Shown: positions 47,701 through 55,889 of the stretch, piece by piece | Numbering within the stretch: position 1 is the stretch's first letter | Layout: every line of letters starts with the position of its first letter | Assembly (NCBI RefSeq): GCF_010078235.1 | Contig: NZ_JAABOS010000005.1 | Coordinates: forward strand, 199,675 to 263,674 | Source: Cognatundibacterium crateris | GTDB taxonomy: Bacteria; Pseudomonadota; Gammaproteobacteria; Burkholderiales; Burkholderiaceae_D | Direction of reading: 5' to 3' | DNA length: 64,000 nt | Program-made: the position numbers and the translations under genes | The notes under the pieces: generated by a model | What the model was told of the DNA's origin: nothing | The model's database searches: none | Seen by the model: only the letters and a program-made list of their open reading frames with translations

Positions 47701-48086
47701 AGTCAGCCTATCGACCTGACGGAAGTTCTGGCGTGATGCAAATGAACGGACTGAAATTCCGCAAAGGACTGGGTGTAGTGGGTAATACCGCTATACCTTT
47801 ACAACTGAGCGGACAGTGGCAAACCTTCCGTGCCGACGTGGGTATCGATGATGCGTGTCGCCAGTTTGGTGGTCTGCAATTCCAGGTCTGGGGCGATGAG
47901 CGCTTACTGTTTGACAGCGGCTTGATAAAAGCACCAGCGGTGGTCAAGCCAGAACTGGATATCCGTGGCGTGAAACAATTGCGCCTGGTGACGACCGGCG
48001 TACAAGGCAATACCAAAGCACCGGTCTGCGCCAACTGGGCAAATGCACAACTGATAGGTTTCCAGGGTGATCAGGTACAGCCCTGA
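44745..48086 (+). CDS. Secreted family 31 glycoside hydrolase with carbohydrate-binding modules
   Basis: 1113 residues with a signal peptide (to about Ala25, FAPVAGA). Order: N-terminal GH31 beta domain; (beta/alpha)8 barrel at about 260-570 with GWILPNDGYGCGYSD, KLDVAWTG (candidate nucleophile Asp) and TWTGDQSGSWDYIRW (candidate acid/base Asp), followed by ATGDVDGIFGG; DUF5110-like domain with YEDDGETRQY; a discoidin-like region (about 770-910, AFDGKPETWFR); and an NPCBM module (about 975-1110). Exact sugar (alpha-glucosidase, xylosidase or galactosidase) cannot be told. Isolated, no transporter or regulator beside it except the divergent two-component operon. Confidence 0.9.
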   Translation: MKLNLRQSALTLFVAACFAPVAGAAVLGNITHQELAAALPAAVQFTTSNGAVLRIELISADVFRIQAGLNGKLSQATDKAAPIVLSQTPQAVKFELTQQEGYRLLQTTGFALRIYDQPLRLALYAADNQRKIWEEVQPLEITEQQSFQTLSSSKDEVFLGGGQQNGSYAFKGKTLDISYSGGWEEGDRPSPAPFYMSNRGYGVLRNTWSNGSYDFRSADAIHTSHAEARFDAYYFVGGLPRILDAYTSLTGRAKLLPRWALEFGDADCYNDGDNGKKPGTVPAGWSDGPSGKTPDVVQSVAARYREYDMPGGWILPNDGYGCGYSDLPAVVSGLKKYGFRTGLWTENGVDQIAWEVGKAGTRAQKLDVAWTGKGYQFSLDANQAAAQGILNNSDARPFVWTVMGWAGTQRYAVTWTGDQSGSWDYIRWHIPTLIGSGLSGQAYATGDVDGIFGGSPETFTRDLQWKTFTPVLMGMSGWSKAVRKHPWWFDEPYRSINRQYLKLKMRLTPYMYTYAREAELSGAPIVRGLMWDHAQDAHALTEQYKYQFFLGKDFLVAPVYKSQAASRGWRKGIYLPQGQWIDYWDGRVVDAGANGKVIDQQVTLERLPVMVRAGAILPMYPSALYDGQVAKDTLTLDIYPYGKSSFTMYEDDGETRQYQQGQFASQTFTVDAPIGKAGDIRVKVEAVTGSYHDMEAARALELQIHSRVAPRQVLAGTQELPVFNNRAAWLAASTGWYYDAQDKYGTVHIKTAKQSVREAQEFLLRIPADLKLTVTAAYPSAPDLGDAIAPDNLLVVNRPAEEPGHPLENAFDGKPETWFRTVRDQSQKTGAHEFALALGERRMVKGFEIAPRTDQHWQYGQPKDIEVYLADSNGEWGQPVYRGRLLKQQAKQKVEFAAKPGRLFRFRILSTYDQSDDGSTQDPMVLTSAAEASPAKAYHAAIPAVVTPVTISEFSVLEQALPDLPKQQLYLSDALAKTNLPISLDQSAYRPDGSSGVMQMNGLKFRKGLGVVGNTAIPLQLSGQWQTFRADVGIDDACRQFGGLQFQVWGDERLLFDSGLIKAPAVVKPELDIRGVKQLRLVTTGVQGNTKAPVCANWANAQLIGFQGDQVQP

Positions 48087-48092
48087 GTGTTG

Positions 48093-48143
48093 CTGTCTCA
48101 CAGACCCCGTATTCAGGCCTGTGAGACAGGAAAAATACGGGGT
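48093..48143. repeat. Interleaved inverted repeats between the GH31 gene and recA
   Basis: Two perfect repeats cross each other: A CTGTCTCACAG (48093-48103) with A' CTGTGAGACAG (48119-48129), and B ACCCCGTATT (48104-48113) with B' AATACGGGGT (48134-48143). The order A-B-A'-B' allows either of two hairpins, or a pseudoknot, though the zero-base A-B junction makes exclusive hairpins more likely. It begins six bases after the GH31 stop and has no U-run. May be a REP-like element or an RNA control structure. Confidence 0.75.
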
Positions 48144-48214
48144 CACAGAAAGTTTGAAAAAATTGCTTGCCAAAAGAACTGATTTTTTATACAGTGCTGA
48201 AAACGCTCAATGTA

Positions 48215-48230
48215 CTGTATTTAAATACAG
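48215..48230 (+). promoter_or_regulatory. recA: LexA (SOS) box of recA
   Basis: CTGTATTTAAATACAG, a perfect 16-bp palindrome of the CTG-N10-CAG type, flanked by TA and CA. It lies 38 bases before the recA ATG and 22 bases downstream of a TATACA -10-like element (48188-48193), so LexA would block elongation or open-complex formation. Confidence 0.9.
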
Positions 48231-48267
48231 CACTTTTCCACCATCCGATTATTGACTGAAAGAATGT

Positions 48268-49308
48268 ATGGACGATAAAAAACCTGACAACAGCTCTGAA
48301 AAAGCTAAAGCACTTGCCGCTGCACTCGCACAAATCGAGAAGCAATTTGGTAAAGGTTCGGTCATGCGTATGGCCGATGGCGAGGTGGTTGAAGAGGTGC
48401 AGGTGGTTTCCACAGGCTCCCTGGGTTTGGATATCGCACTCGGCGTAGGTGGTTTGCCACGCGGCCGTGTAGTCGAAATTTACGGTCCTGAGTCCTCTGG
48501 TAAAACCACACTGACACTGCAGGCGATTGCTGAAATGCAGAAACTGGGCGGCACATGTGCGTTTATCGATGCGGAGCATGCGCTGGACGTTGGTTATGCA
48601 CAGAAGCTGGGTGTGAATTTATCTGATTTGCTGATTTCCCAGCCTGATACCGGCGAGCAAGCATTGGAAATCACCGATGCACTGGTACGTTCCGGCAGTG
48701 TCGATCTGGTGGTGGTGGATTCGGTGGCCGCATTGACGCCAAGAGCGGAGATTGAAGGCGATATGGGTGATTCCCTGCCGGGTCTGCAGGCACGTCTGAT
48801 GTCCCAGGCTTTGCGTAAGCTCACAGGTAGTATTAAGCGTACCAATACTCTGGTGATCTTCATTAACCAGATTCGTATGAAAATCGGTGTGATGTTCGGC
48901 AGCCCTGAAACCACAACGGGCGGTAATGCACTGAAGTTCTACGCTTCGGTTCGTCTCGATATTCGCCGTACAGGCTCAATCAAGTCGGGTGATGAAGTCG
49001 TCGGTAGCGAAACTAAAGTGAAGGTAGTGAAGAATAAAGTCGCGCCACCGTTCAGAGAAGCGCATTTCGACATCATGTATGGCGAAGGTACTTCACGTGA
49101 AGGTGAGATTCTGGATCTGGGCGCGGAAGCAAAGATTGTTGAAAAATCCGGTGCCTGGTATAGCTATAACGGTGAAAAAATCGGTCAGGGTAAGGATAAT
49201 GCGCGTAGTTTCCTGAAAGATCATCCAGAATTGGCGTATGAGATTGAAAACAAAGTACGTGAACATCTGGGTGTTCCATTGTTGCCACCAGCAGGGCATG
49301 ACGAGTAA
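48268..49308 (+). CDS. recA: Recombinase RecA
   Basis: 346 residues. DNA strand exchange and SOS co-protease. Walker A is [10 protein letters not shown], Walker B is [14 protein letters not shown], loop L1 is [21 protein letters not shown], here in parts, and loop L2 is [20 protein letters not shown]. Acidic C-terminal end (GHDE). Preceded by a LexA box and followed by a terminator before recX. Confidence 0.99.
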   Translation: MDDKKPDNSSEKAKALAAALAQIEKQFGKGSVMRMADGEVVEEVQVVSTGSLGLDIALGVGGLPRGRVVEIYGPESSGKTTLTLQAIAEMQKLGGTCAFIDAEHALDVGYAQKLGVNLSDLLISQPDTGEQALEITDALVRSGSVDLVVVDSVAALTPRAEIEGDMGDSLPGLQARLMSQALRKLTGSIKRTNTLVIFINQIRMKIGVMFGSPETTTGGNALKFYASVRLDIRRTGSIKSGDEVVGSETKVKVVKNKVAPPFREAHFDIMYGEGTSREGEILDLGAEAKIVEKSGAWYSYNGEKIGQGKDNARSFLKDHPELAYEIENKVREHLGVPLLPPAGHDE

Positions 49309-49359
49309 TAAGCGCTGACTGTAGATGTGACACTGGTCTGGTGTTGCAATATGCGCATG

Positions 49360-49388
49360 AACGCCAGCATGGATTGCTGGCGTTTTTT
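49360..49388 (+). terminator. Terminator between recA and recX
   Basis: AACGCCAGC (49360-49368), loop ATGGATT, GCTGGCGTT (49376-49384), then T. As in other bacteria it should limit recX transcription to read-through of recA transcripts. Confidence 0.9.
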
Positions 49389-49421
49389 ATTCCTAGTGGT
49401 AAAACTGAAGATTGCTGTCTG

Positions 49422-49871
49422 ATGCAAAAGCCTAAATTAAGCCTGAAGGGCCGTGCCCTGCGCTATTTGTCGCAACGCGAACATAGTCGTCTGGAATTGG
49501 CACGCAAACTCAGTCCCCATGTGGCGGAAGGTGAGGATCTCGATGCGGTGCTGGACTGGCTGCGGGATGCCAATTTTCTCTCCGCAGAGCGCTTTTCCGA
49601 GTCTTTGGTACACCGCCGTGCTGCACGCTTTGGAAATCATCGCATCCTGGCTGAGCTACAAAGTCATCGACTCAGTGCCGAAGATGTGGAAAACCGTAAA
49701 GCAGAAATGCAGGAAACAGAGTTAGCCAGAGCTGTGAATCTACTACATAGAAAATTTCCTGTAGCCCCGGCTGATCAGGAAGAAAAATATAAGCAGATGC
49801 GTTTTTTGCAACAACGAGGCTTTTCCAGCTCGTCGATACGTGCCGCCATGCAGGCTGAGCGCGAAGACTAG
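49422..49871 (+). CDS. recX: Regulatory protein RecX
   Basis: 149 residues from the ATG at 49422; an open frame back to 49341 covers the terminator and is not favoured. Helical repeats typical of RecX: LKGRALRYLSQREHSRLELARKL at the N-terminus, WLRDANFLSAERFSES and RFGNHRILAELQ. It caps and inhibits RecA filaments. Directly downstream of recA across a terminator. Confidence 0.92.
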   Translation: MQKPKLSLKGRALRYLSQREHSRLELARKLSPHVAEGEDLDAVLDWLRDANFLSAERFSESLVHRRAARFGNHRILAELQSHRLSAEDVENRKAEMQETELARAVNLLHRKFPVAPADQEEKYKQMRFLQQRGFSSSSIRAAMQAERED

Positions 49872-50036
49872 CCCGACTGCATACCTTACTGCAACAGAGT
49901 CAGCGATTGTAGCAAGTCTTAGTTGCCTCAATTTTTCTTCAAACCTATTGTCTTAAGGTAAATGATTCTGGTAAAAAACAGCTTGTCCTTGCAAGTTCCT
50001 CATATAGCTGTGCTAGAATTCCGTGGTTTTTGCAGC

Positions 50037-50074
50037 GCCGCAGGAGCGGCTGTTACCGTAGAAGCTGCGGTAAC
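50037..50074 (+). repeat. Two small hairpins upstream of the DUF2889 gene
   Basis: GCCGC-agga-GCGGC (about 50037-50050) and GTTACCG (50052-50058) with CGGTAAC (50068-50074). They lie 50-85 bases before the ATG at 50123 in a 251-base gap, so they would be in the 5' leader if transcription starts near the TAGAAT at about 50015. No known riboswitch fold recognised. Confidence 0.45.
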
Positions 50075-50122
50075 GACACGCAATTGTGGCTCTTTTATTC
50101 AGAATTAGCCGCCCAAAAAGGC

Positions 50123-50707
50123 ATGATGCCCATATCTCAGTCCACCACAAAACGCACGTTGAAGCATACGCGCGCGATCACTATCGAAGCGTTTGCGCGC
50201 GACGATGGTTTGTGGGATCTTGACGCTCGCATAACTGATCACAAGCAACGTGATATCCAGCTCGCTTCCGGCCTGCGGCCGCAAGGTGCGGCTTTGCACG
50301 ACCTGACTTTGCGTGTAACGGTTGATCTGCAACTCAATGTGGTTGATGCGTTTGCCTGTTCGGACGCGGTTCCTTATCCTGGGTATTGTGAGTCTATTGG
50401 CCCTGATTACCAAAAACTGATAGGTCTCAACCTGATGCGCCAGTTCAGGCAGGGCGTGAAAGAGCGACTATCCGGTACTAATGGATGTACTCACCTGACA
50501 GAGTTAGCGCAGATTTTACCTACCGCAGCAATTCAAGCATTCGCCGGTGACGTGATCGATACACGTGACGCCGCCAGCAATTCCACTGATTCCAACCAAC
50601 CTTTCCAGTTAGACCGTTGCCACGCATTGCGTCTGGATGGACCGGCAGTTGTTCAGTATTACCCGCGTTGGGCGAAGCCTTCGCCTGATGCAAAATCACC
50701 CAGCTAG
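50123..50707 (+). CDS. DUF2889 protein between recX and sucC
   Basis: 194 residues from the ATG at 50123 (a second ATG at 50126; a TTG start at 50030 is unlikely). N-terminal HTRAITIEAFARDDGLWDLDARITDHK and CSDAVPYPGYCESIGPDYQKLIGLN are typical of DUF2889, a family of unknown function common in betaproteobacteria. No signal peptide or membrane segment. Two conserved Cys (CSD and YCES) and GCTHLTEL suggest possible metal binding. Context gives no clear role. Confidence 0.82.
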   Translation: MMPISQSTTKRTLKHTRAITIEAFARDDGLWDLDARITDHKQRDIQLASGLRPQGAALHDLTLRVTVDLQLNVVDAFACSDAVPYPGYCESIGPDYQKLIGLNLMRQFRQGVKERLSGTNGCTHLTELAQILPTAAIQAFAGDVIDTRDAASNSTDSNQPFQLDRCHALRLDGPAVVQYYPRWAKPSPDAKSPS

Positions 50708-50751
50708 TTGTTTAATTATTATTTATACCTCAGTGTCTGAAGGGAAGTCGT

Positions 50752-51921
50752 ATGAAAATCCATGAGTATCAGGGTAAAGAAATCCTCCGCAAATACGGAG
50801 TGACCGTACCACGCGGTATCCCATGCATGTCCGTTGAAGAAGCAGTCAAAGCGGCTGAAACTCTGGGCGGACCAGTCTGGGTCGTCAAAGCACAGATCCA
50901 TGCCGGTGGCCGTGGTAAAGGTGGTGGCGTTAAAGTTGCAAAATCACTGGAGCAAGTGCGTGAATACGCAGATGCCATCATGGGTATGCAATTGGTTACT
51001 CACCAAACCAGCCCTGAAGGCCAGAAAGTTCGCCGTCTGCTGATCGAAGAAGGCGCGGACATCAAGAAGGAACTGTACGTTAGTATGGTAACTGACCGTA
51101 TCAGCCAGCGCGTTGTTTTGATGGCTTCCTCCGAAGGCGGTATGGATATTGAAGAAGTTGCGGAAAAACATCCGGAACTGATTCACTCCATCGCTATCGA
51201 CCCTAGCGCAGGCCTGCAAGATGCAGAAGCCGACGATATCTCCCGCAAAATCGGTGTTCCTGAAGGCTCCCTCGCTGATGCACGCGTACAGTTGCAAGGT
51301 TTGTACAAAGCATTCATGGAAACTGACTGCTCCCTGGCAGAAATCAATCCGCTGATCCTGACCGGCTCCGGTAAAGTGATCGCACTGGACGCAAAATTTA
51401 ATTTCGATGCCAACTCCCTGTTCCGTCAACCGGAAATCGTGGCTTACCGCGATCTGGATGAAGAAGATCCGGCAGAAATCGAAGCGTCCAAGTTTGACCT
51501 GGCTTACATCTCCCTCGACGGTAACATCGGTTGCCTGGTGAACGGTGCTGGTCTGGCGATGGCAACGATGGATACCATTAAACTGTTTGGCGGCGAGCCA
51601 GCTAACTTCCTCGACGTAGGCGGTGGCGCGACAGCAGAGAAAGTCACTGAAGCATTCAAGATCATGTTGAAAAACCCAGGTCTGAAAGCCATCCTGGTCA
51701 ACATCTTCGGCGGTATCATGCGTTGCGACGTGATCGCAGAAGGCGTGATCACTGCATCTAAAGCTGTTTCCCTGCAAGTACCTCTGGTTGTACGTATGAA
51801 GGGTACGAATGAAGACATCGGTAAGAAAATGCTGGCTGATTCCGGTCTGCCTATCATTTCTGCTGACACGATGGAAGAAGCAGCTCAGAAAGTTGTTGCC
51901 GCTGCTGCTGCTCACGCTTAA
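50752..51921 (+). CDS. sucC: Succinyl-CoA ligase (ADP-forming) beta subunit
   Basis: 389 residues. TCA-cycle enzyme: succinyl-CoA to succinate with substrate-level phosphorylation. N-terminal ATP-grasp starts [17 protein letters not shown], has [19 protein letters not shown] and [15 protein letters not shown]; the C-terminal CoA-ligase domain has [18 protein letters not shown] and [10 protein letters not shown]. Followed 18 bases later by sucD. A 323-residue antisense frame is a shadow. Confidence 0.98.
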   Translation: MKIHEYQGKEILRKYGVTVPRGIPCMSVEEAVKAAETLGGPVWVVKAQIHAGGRGKGGGVKVAKSLEQVREYADAIMGMQLVTHQTSPEGQKVRRLLIEEGADIKKELYVSMVTDRISQRVVLMASSEGGMDIEEVAEKHPELIHSIAIDPSAGLQDAEADDISRKIGVPEGSLADARVQLQGLYKAFMETDCSLAEINPLILTGSGKVIALDAKFNFDANSLFRQPEIVAYRDLDEEDPAEIEASKFDLAYISLDGNIGCLVNGAGLAMATMDTIKLFGGEPANFLDVGGGATAEKVTEAFKIMLKNPGLKAILVNIFGGIMRCDVIAEGVITASKAVSLQVPLVVRMKGTNEDIGKKMLADSGLPIISADTMEEAAQKVVAAAAAHA

Positions 51922-51939
51922 TTATCGCAAGGAATCACT

Positions 51940-52821
51940 ATGTCCATCCTGATTAATAAAGACACTAAAGTCATTACCCAAGGTATTACTGGTAAAACTG
52001 GCCAGTTCCATACACGTATGTGCCGCGATTACGCGAACGGCAAAGAATGTTTCGTTGCTGGCGTGAATCCAAAGAAAGCTGGTGAAGATTTCGAAGGTAT
52101 CCCGATTTACGCAAACGTGACAGAAGCAAAAGCTGCGACTGGCGCTACTGTTTCCGTGATCTATGTTCCGCCAGCAGGTGCAGCGGCAGCGATCTGGGAA
52201 GCCGTGGAAGCGGAACTGGATCTGGCGATCTGTATCACTGAAGGCATCCCTGTCCGTGACATGATGATGTTGAAAGACCGCATGGCTAAAGCCGGTAGCA
52301 AAACTAAATTGCTCGGCCCTAACTGCCCAGGTCTGATCACTCCAGACGAAATCAAAATCGGTATCATGCCTGGTCACATCCACAAGAAAGGCCGTATCGG
52401 CGTGGTTTCCCGTTCCGGTACTCTGACTTATGAAGCAGTTGGTCAGTTGACTGCATTGGGTCTGGGTCAATCTTCCGCCGTTGGTATTGGTGGTGATCCG
52501 ATCAACGGTCTGAAGCATATCGATATCATGCAGATGTTCAATGATGATCCTGATACAGATGCCGTGATCATGATCGGTGAAATCGGTGGTCCGGATGAGG
52601 CAAATGCCGCTTACTGGATCAAAGAAAACATGAAAAAACCAGTCGTTGGCTTTATCGCTGGCGTGACCGCACCTCCAGGAAAACGTATGGGCCATGCTGG
52701 CGCATTGATTTCCGGCGGTGCAGATACAGCACAAGCTAAACTGGAAATCATGGAAGCTTGCGGTATCAAAACAACAAAGAACCCGTCTGAAATGGCGCGT
52801 CTGTTGAAAGCAATGCTGTAA
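51940..52821 (+). CDS. sucD: Succinyl-CoA ligase alpha subunit
   Basis: 293 residues. CoA-binding N-terminal domain with QGITGKTGQFHTRMCRDY, AGVNPKKAG and VPPAGAAAAIWEA; LLGPNCPGLITP and SRSGTLTYEAVGQLT; and the phosphohistidine segment GHAGALI with the active His. GIGGDPINGLKHIDIMQMF is also conserved. Partner of SucC. A terminator follows. Confidence 0.98.
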   Translation: MSILINKDTKVITQGITGKTGQFHTRMCRDYANGKECFVAGVNPKKAGEDFEGIPIYANVTEAKAATGATVSVIYVPPAGAAAAIWEAVEAELDLAICITEGIPVRDMMMLKDRMAKAGSKTKLLGPNCPGLITPDEIKIGIMPGHIHKKGRIGVVSRSGTLTYEAVGQLTALGLGQSSAVGIGGDPINGLKHIDIMQMFNDDPDTDAVIMIGEIGGPDEANAAYWIKENMKKPVVGFIAGVTAPPGKRMGHAGALISGGADTAQAKLEIMEACGIKTTKNPSEMARLLKAML

Positions 52822-52849
52822 TCTGAACTGATTCAGGTTTTCGGGTATC

Positions 52850-52878
52850 AAAAGGCCGCGCATGTCGCGGCCTTTTTT
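52850..52878 (+). terminator. Terminator after sucCD
   Basis: AAAAGGCCGCG (52850-52860), loop CATGT, CGCGGCCTTTT (52866-52876), then T. Eleven perfect pairs. Confidence 0.93.
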
Positions 52879-53092
52879 GTGTCTGATTCACGCAGTATTC
52901 TTGCTTGTGTGTGAATTAAGTGCAAACTGTTGTGGTCAGTGTTAAGCTTATTGGCTGCAAGGGCTTAGGGTATCCGGATCATGATGAGGTTTGCGTAAAG
53001 GCATATCAGTTGGTCTTATACCTGTGAGCGCCCGAAATGCCGGAAATGCTGATTTGCCTGTCACTGGCAGGTCCTGAAAAAACAAAGAGATA

Positions 53093-53899
53093 ATGCCCAA
53101 CCCGCAAAAAATAGAATTTTCTGCACTGTCCGACATTGGAAAAGTCAGAGCACATAATGAAGATGCCATCGTTGTGTGCGAAGACTATGCATGTGCAGTT
53201 CTGGCTGACGGTATGGGGGGGTACAAAGCGGGTGAAGTGGCCAGTGCGATGGCAACGCAAATTATTGCTGAACATTTGACCCGTCATTTTGAGCGTCGCT
53301 GGTTGCCTCACTTCCGCATTCGTATCAAACAACTGAATCGCTGGCTGCAAGAGGCTATTGACCAAGCGAATGCGCAGATACTGCGTGTTTCACAGGATGA
53401 TCCGGCTTGTTTCGGGATGGGAACGACGGTGGTGGTCGCTTGTTTTTTTGAAGATAAACTGGCTATTTCCCATGTCGGCGATTCGCGCGCCTATGTTTTT
53501 CGACAAGACAGGCTGATCAGGCTGACCTATGATCACTCGGTTTTGCAAGAGCAAATTGACGCTGGTTATATTTCGGAAGAGCAGGCACGCTTTTCTGCAA
53601 TTAAAAATTTAATTACCCGGGCCGTTGGAACCCAGAGTTATGTCCAGGTAGAGCAGCATATACATGAAGTGTACGATGGGGATATTGTTCTGCTGTGTTC
53701 GGATGGATTGACCGACATGCTCACCCATGATGAAATTCTGCAAATTATTGAGCAGAATAGACAGGATCTTCCGGCTTGCTGTCAGTGTTTGATTGCAGCC
53801 GCGAATGCTCAGGGTGGATTTGACAATGTCTCTGTTGTATTGCTGCGCGTGCCTGCAGTGCGCGCGCAAAGCTGGTTGCAGCGTCTGACCGGGCGCTGA
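53093..53899 (+). CDS. PP2C-family protein phosphatase (Stp1-like)
   Basis: 268 residues. Metal-dependent Ser/Thr phosphatase. All PP2C motifs are present: SDIGKVRAHNEDA, LADGMGGYKAGEVAS, GMGTTVVVACF, ISHVGDSRAYVFR, CSDGLTDMLTHDEI and GGFDNVSVVLL, supplying the metal-binding Asp residues. Cytoplasmic, no membrane segment. A FHA-domain gene follows by 33 bases. No Ser/Thr kinase lies in the window, so its partner is elsewhere. Confidence 0.93.
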   Translation: MPNPQKIEFSALSDIGKVRAHNEDAIVVCEDYACAVLADGMGGYKAGEVASAMATQIIAEHLTRHFERRWLPHFRIRIKQLNRWLQEAIDQANAQILRVSQDDPACFGMGTTVVVACFFEDKLAISHVGDSRAYVFRQDRLIRLTYDHSVLQEQIDAGYISEEQARFSAIKNLITRAVGTQSYVQVEQHIHEVYDGDIVLLCSDGLTDMLTHDEILQIIEQNRQDLPACCQCLIAAANAQGGFDNVSVVLLRVPAVRAQSWLQRLTGR

Positions 53900-53932
53900 T
53901 TGCTAATTTAATTATTTTCTGAATCTGAGATT

Positions 53933-54535
53933 ATGGCGAAAATCATCGTCACCTTTAATGGGTTGATACAACAAGAAGTCAGTATAAGCAAGTCTCGCAT
54001 TACGATAGGGCGCAGACCAGGCAATGATATCGTGATTGATCATCTGACTGTGAGTGGTCAGCATGCTGCGATTGATTCGACGTCGAATGGTTCGTTCATT
54101 CTGGATTTGGGTAGTACCAACGGCACCATGGTCAATAGTCAGCCGGTCAAAAAACATTTGCTGCAACATGATGATGTGATTGATATCGGCAAATATAAAT
54201 TGCGCTTCCAGGTCAATAAACAAGAGCAGGTCAAAACACTGGACGCGGCTACGGGTGTAACAGCAGTAAAAACAGGTATCGCTAAAGTCAAAGTGATGAA
54301 TGGTGCAAATATAGGAAAAGAACTGACATTGACTAAACCCATCACCACAATAGGATCACCTGCGGCGCAAGTGATTGCTATCGCTAAACAGGATGGCCGA
54401 TATACCCTGCGCTTTGTGGAGGGAAAAGAAATGCCTAAAGTGAATGGTCAAATTCTCGGCGATGCGCCTCACCTGTTGAATCACGCTGATATCATCGACT
54501 TGATGGGTGTACATATGCAATTCAGCTTGTCCTGA
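53933..54535 (+). CDS. FHA-domain protein
   Basis: 200 residues. N-terminal FHA domain (about 20-85) with the phosphothreonine-binding residues GRRPGNDIVID, SGQHAAID and GSTNGTMVN. The second half (about 115-198, AKVKVMNGANIGKELTLTK) resembles a second, degenerate FHA fold lacking the key Arg and Ser. Probably reads phosphothreonine marks removed by the adjacent PP2C phosphatase. Precedes the pilin genes. Confidence 0.9.
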   Translation: MAKIIVTFNGLIQQEVSISKSRITIGRRPGNDIVIDHLTVSGQHAAIDSTSNGSFILDLGSTNGTMVNSQPVKKHLLQHDDVIDIGKYKLRFQVNKQEQVKTLDAATGVTAVKTGIAKVKVMNGANIGKELTLTKPITTIGSPAAQVIAIAKQDGRYTLRFVEGKEMPKVNGQILGDAPHLLNHADIIDLMGVHMQFSLS

Positions 54536-54663
54536 AGCTGAAAATAGTCAGTCAGGTGATGCTGGCGGGAATTTTTGACGAAAACTGGCAGTTAACTGAC
54601 AAATTTTGTCTGATTTCAAAAAAACGTCAGTGTTTACCCAGGATGCTTCCTGCTTGTATGAGC

Positions 54664-54679
54664 TGGCACACTGTTTGCT
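54664..54679 (+). promoter_or_regulatory. Sigma-54 promoter of the first pilin gene
   Basis: TGGCAC-ACTGT-TTGCT matches the RpoN consensus TGGCAC-N5-TTGCW exactly. It lies 51 bases before the pilin ATG, as in Pseudomonas and other PilS/PilR-controlled pilA genes. Confidence 0.9.
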
Positions 54680-54729
54680 CACTATACGATCAGGAATAAT
54701 CCTGATTACCTCTCAACTGGAGATTAAGC

Positions 54730-55200
54730 ATGAAATCGATGAAATTTGCTAAGAAAGTACAACAAGGTTTTACTCTGATCGAATTGATGATCGTTGTTGC
54801 GATTATCGGTATTCTCGCTGCTGTTGCATTGCCAGCATACAATGACTACACAACACGCGCTCAGGTATCTGAAGCAGTTGAATTGCTGGGCGGCCTGAAA
54901 GCACCTTTGGCTGCTTATGCTTATGAGCAAAATAAATGGCCAGATCTGACTTCTTCCACCACGCCAACGGCAACTCAAATTACTGCAACATTAACTGGTA
55001 AATATTCTGATGTATCGACCTCGACTGGAACTGCTATCGGCAGTTTTCCTGACGGTGTAATGATTGCAACTATGAAATCTGGTCAGGCTAGTGGTAAAAA
55101 AGTAGCTTTTAAAACTAGTAACGGCGGTCAAATTTGGGATTGCTCCTCTGCTGCTGGTACAGACGTTCCTACCAAATTCTTGCCACAGGCTTGCAAATAA
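54730..55200 (+). CDS. pilA: Type IV major pilin (first copy)
   Basis: 156 residues. The leader [13 protein letters not shown] is cleaved before Phe ([19 protein letters not shown]), Glu at mature +5 is conserved, and the hydrophobic helix follows. The C-terminal disulfide loop is Cys in IWDCSSA to Cys in LPQACK. Mature length 143. It forms the main pilus fibre. CTGGAG ribosome site, sigma-54 promoter upstream and a terminator after it. A second pilin 96 bases on is about three quarters identical. Confidence 0.95.
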   Translation: MKSMKFAKKVQQGFTLIELMIVVAIIGILAAVALPAYNDYTTRAQVSEAVELLGGLKAPLAAYAYEQNKWPDLTSSTTPTATQITATLTGKYSDVSTSTGTAIGSFPDGVMIATMKSGQASGKKVAFKTSNGGQIWDCSSAAGTDVPTKFLPQACK

Positions 55201-55230
55201 TACTGTTGGTTTAACTAATCAAGTATGAAT

Positions 55231-55259
55231 AAAAAGGTGCTTGATCAAGCACCTTTTTT
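55231..55259 (+). terminator. Terminator between the two pilin genes
   Basis: A perfect 28-base palindrome AAAAAGGTGCTTGA (55231-55244) TCAAGCACCTTTTT (55245-55258) ending in T. It probably limits transcription of the second pilin. Confidence 0.88.
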
Positions 55260-55295
55260 ACATCTAGTTCATCTATGTGTTCGGGAAATTAAACT

Positions 55296-55754
55296 ATGAG
55301 AATTTCCAAACTGCACAAAGGGTTTACTTTAATCGAGTTAATGATTGTAGTGGCGATTATTGGAATCCTTGCTGCTACTGCAATTCCAGCTTATTATGAT
55401 TATACGACTCGTGCACAGGTAACCGAGGCAGTTGAATTATTGGGTGGATTAAAAGGCCCAGTCGTCGCTTATGCCTATGAGCAAAATGCCTGGCCAGATT
55501 TAACATCTTCGCTTACGCCCTCATCTACTCAGATTACTGCAACGGTAAATGGTAAATATGCAGATGTGACAAGTACGACAGGAACAGGTATCGGTACTTT
55601 TCCTAACGGGATCTTGATTGCTCAAATAAAGTCCGGTCAAGCCAATGGTAAGTTTGTGATGTTTAAGACTACTTCTGGTGGGAAATCTTGGGACTGCTCT
55701 TCAGGGGCTGGTACTGATGTGCCATCAAAATGGTTGCCTCAAGCTTGTAAATAG
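55296..55754 (+). CDS. Type IV pilin, tandem second copy
   Basis: 152 residues with a shorter leader MRISKLHKG, then [19 protein letters not shown]. Mature part is 143 residues and aligns with the first pilin without gaps, about 34 differences. The disulfide loop Cys are kept ([14 protein letters not shown]). Codon use differs: many TTA and TTG Leu codons where the first copy prefers CTG, which suggests lower expression. No sigma-54 site; GGGAA is the only ribosome-site-like stretch. It may be a minor or phase-specific pilin (inference). Confidence 0.92.
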   Translation: MRISKLHKGFTLIELMIVVAIIGILAATAIPAYYDYTTRAQVTEAVELLGGLKGPVVAYAYEQNAWPDLTSSLTPSSTQITATVNGKYADVTSTTGTGIGTFPNGILIAQIKSGQANGKFVMFKTTSGGKSWDCSSGAGTDVPSKWLPQACK

Positions 55755-55785
55755 TTTGGAATGTGACTATTTTGTTTTGAAATAC

Positions 55786-55815
55786 AAAAAAAGACACCAG
55801 CCGGTGTCTTTTTTT
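55786..55815 (+). terminator. Terminator after the second pilin
   Basis: A7 then GACACC (55793-55798), loop AGCC, GGTGTC (55803-55808), then T7. Also works on the other strand. Confidence 0.92.
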
Positions 55816-55889
55816 ATGTGATACAGACAAAATATGTGTAGCGAATTATTTTCTTATTTTTTACAGTTTTTCATTTGTTAGGTTGAAGA

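Noticed and set aside
50944-52863. Two long antisense frames (323 and 313 residues) opposite sucC and sucD
   Set aside because: Same low-complexity Phe/His/Cys-rich character as the dnaK shadow; strong codon bias of sucCD explains them.
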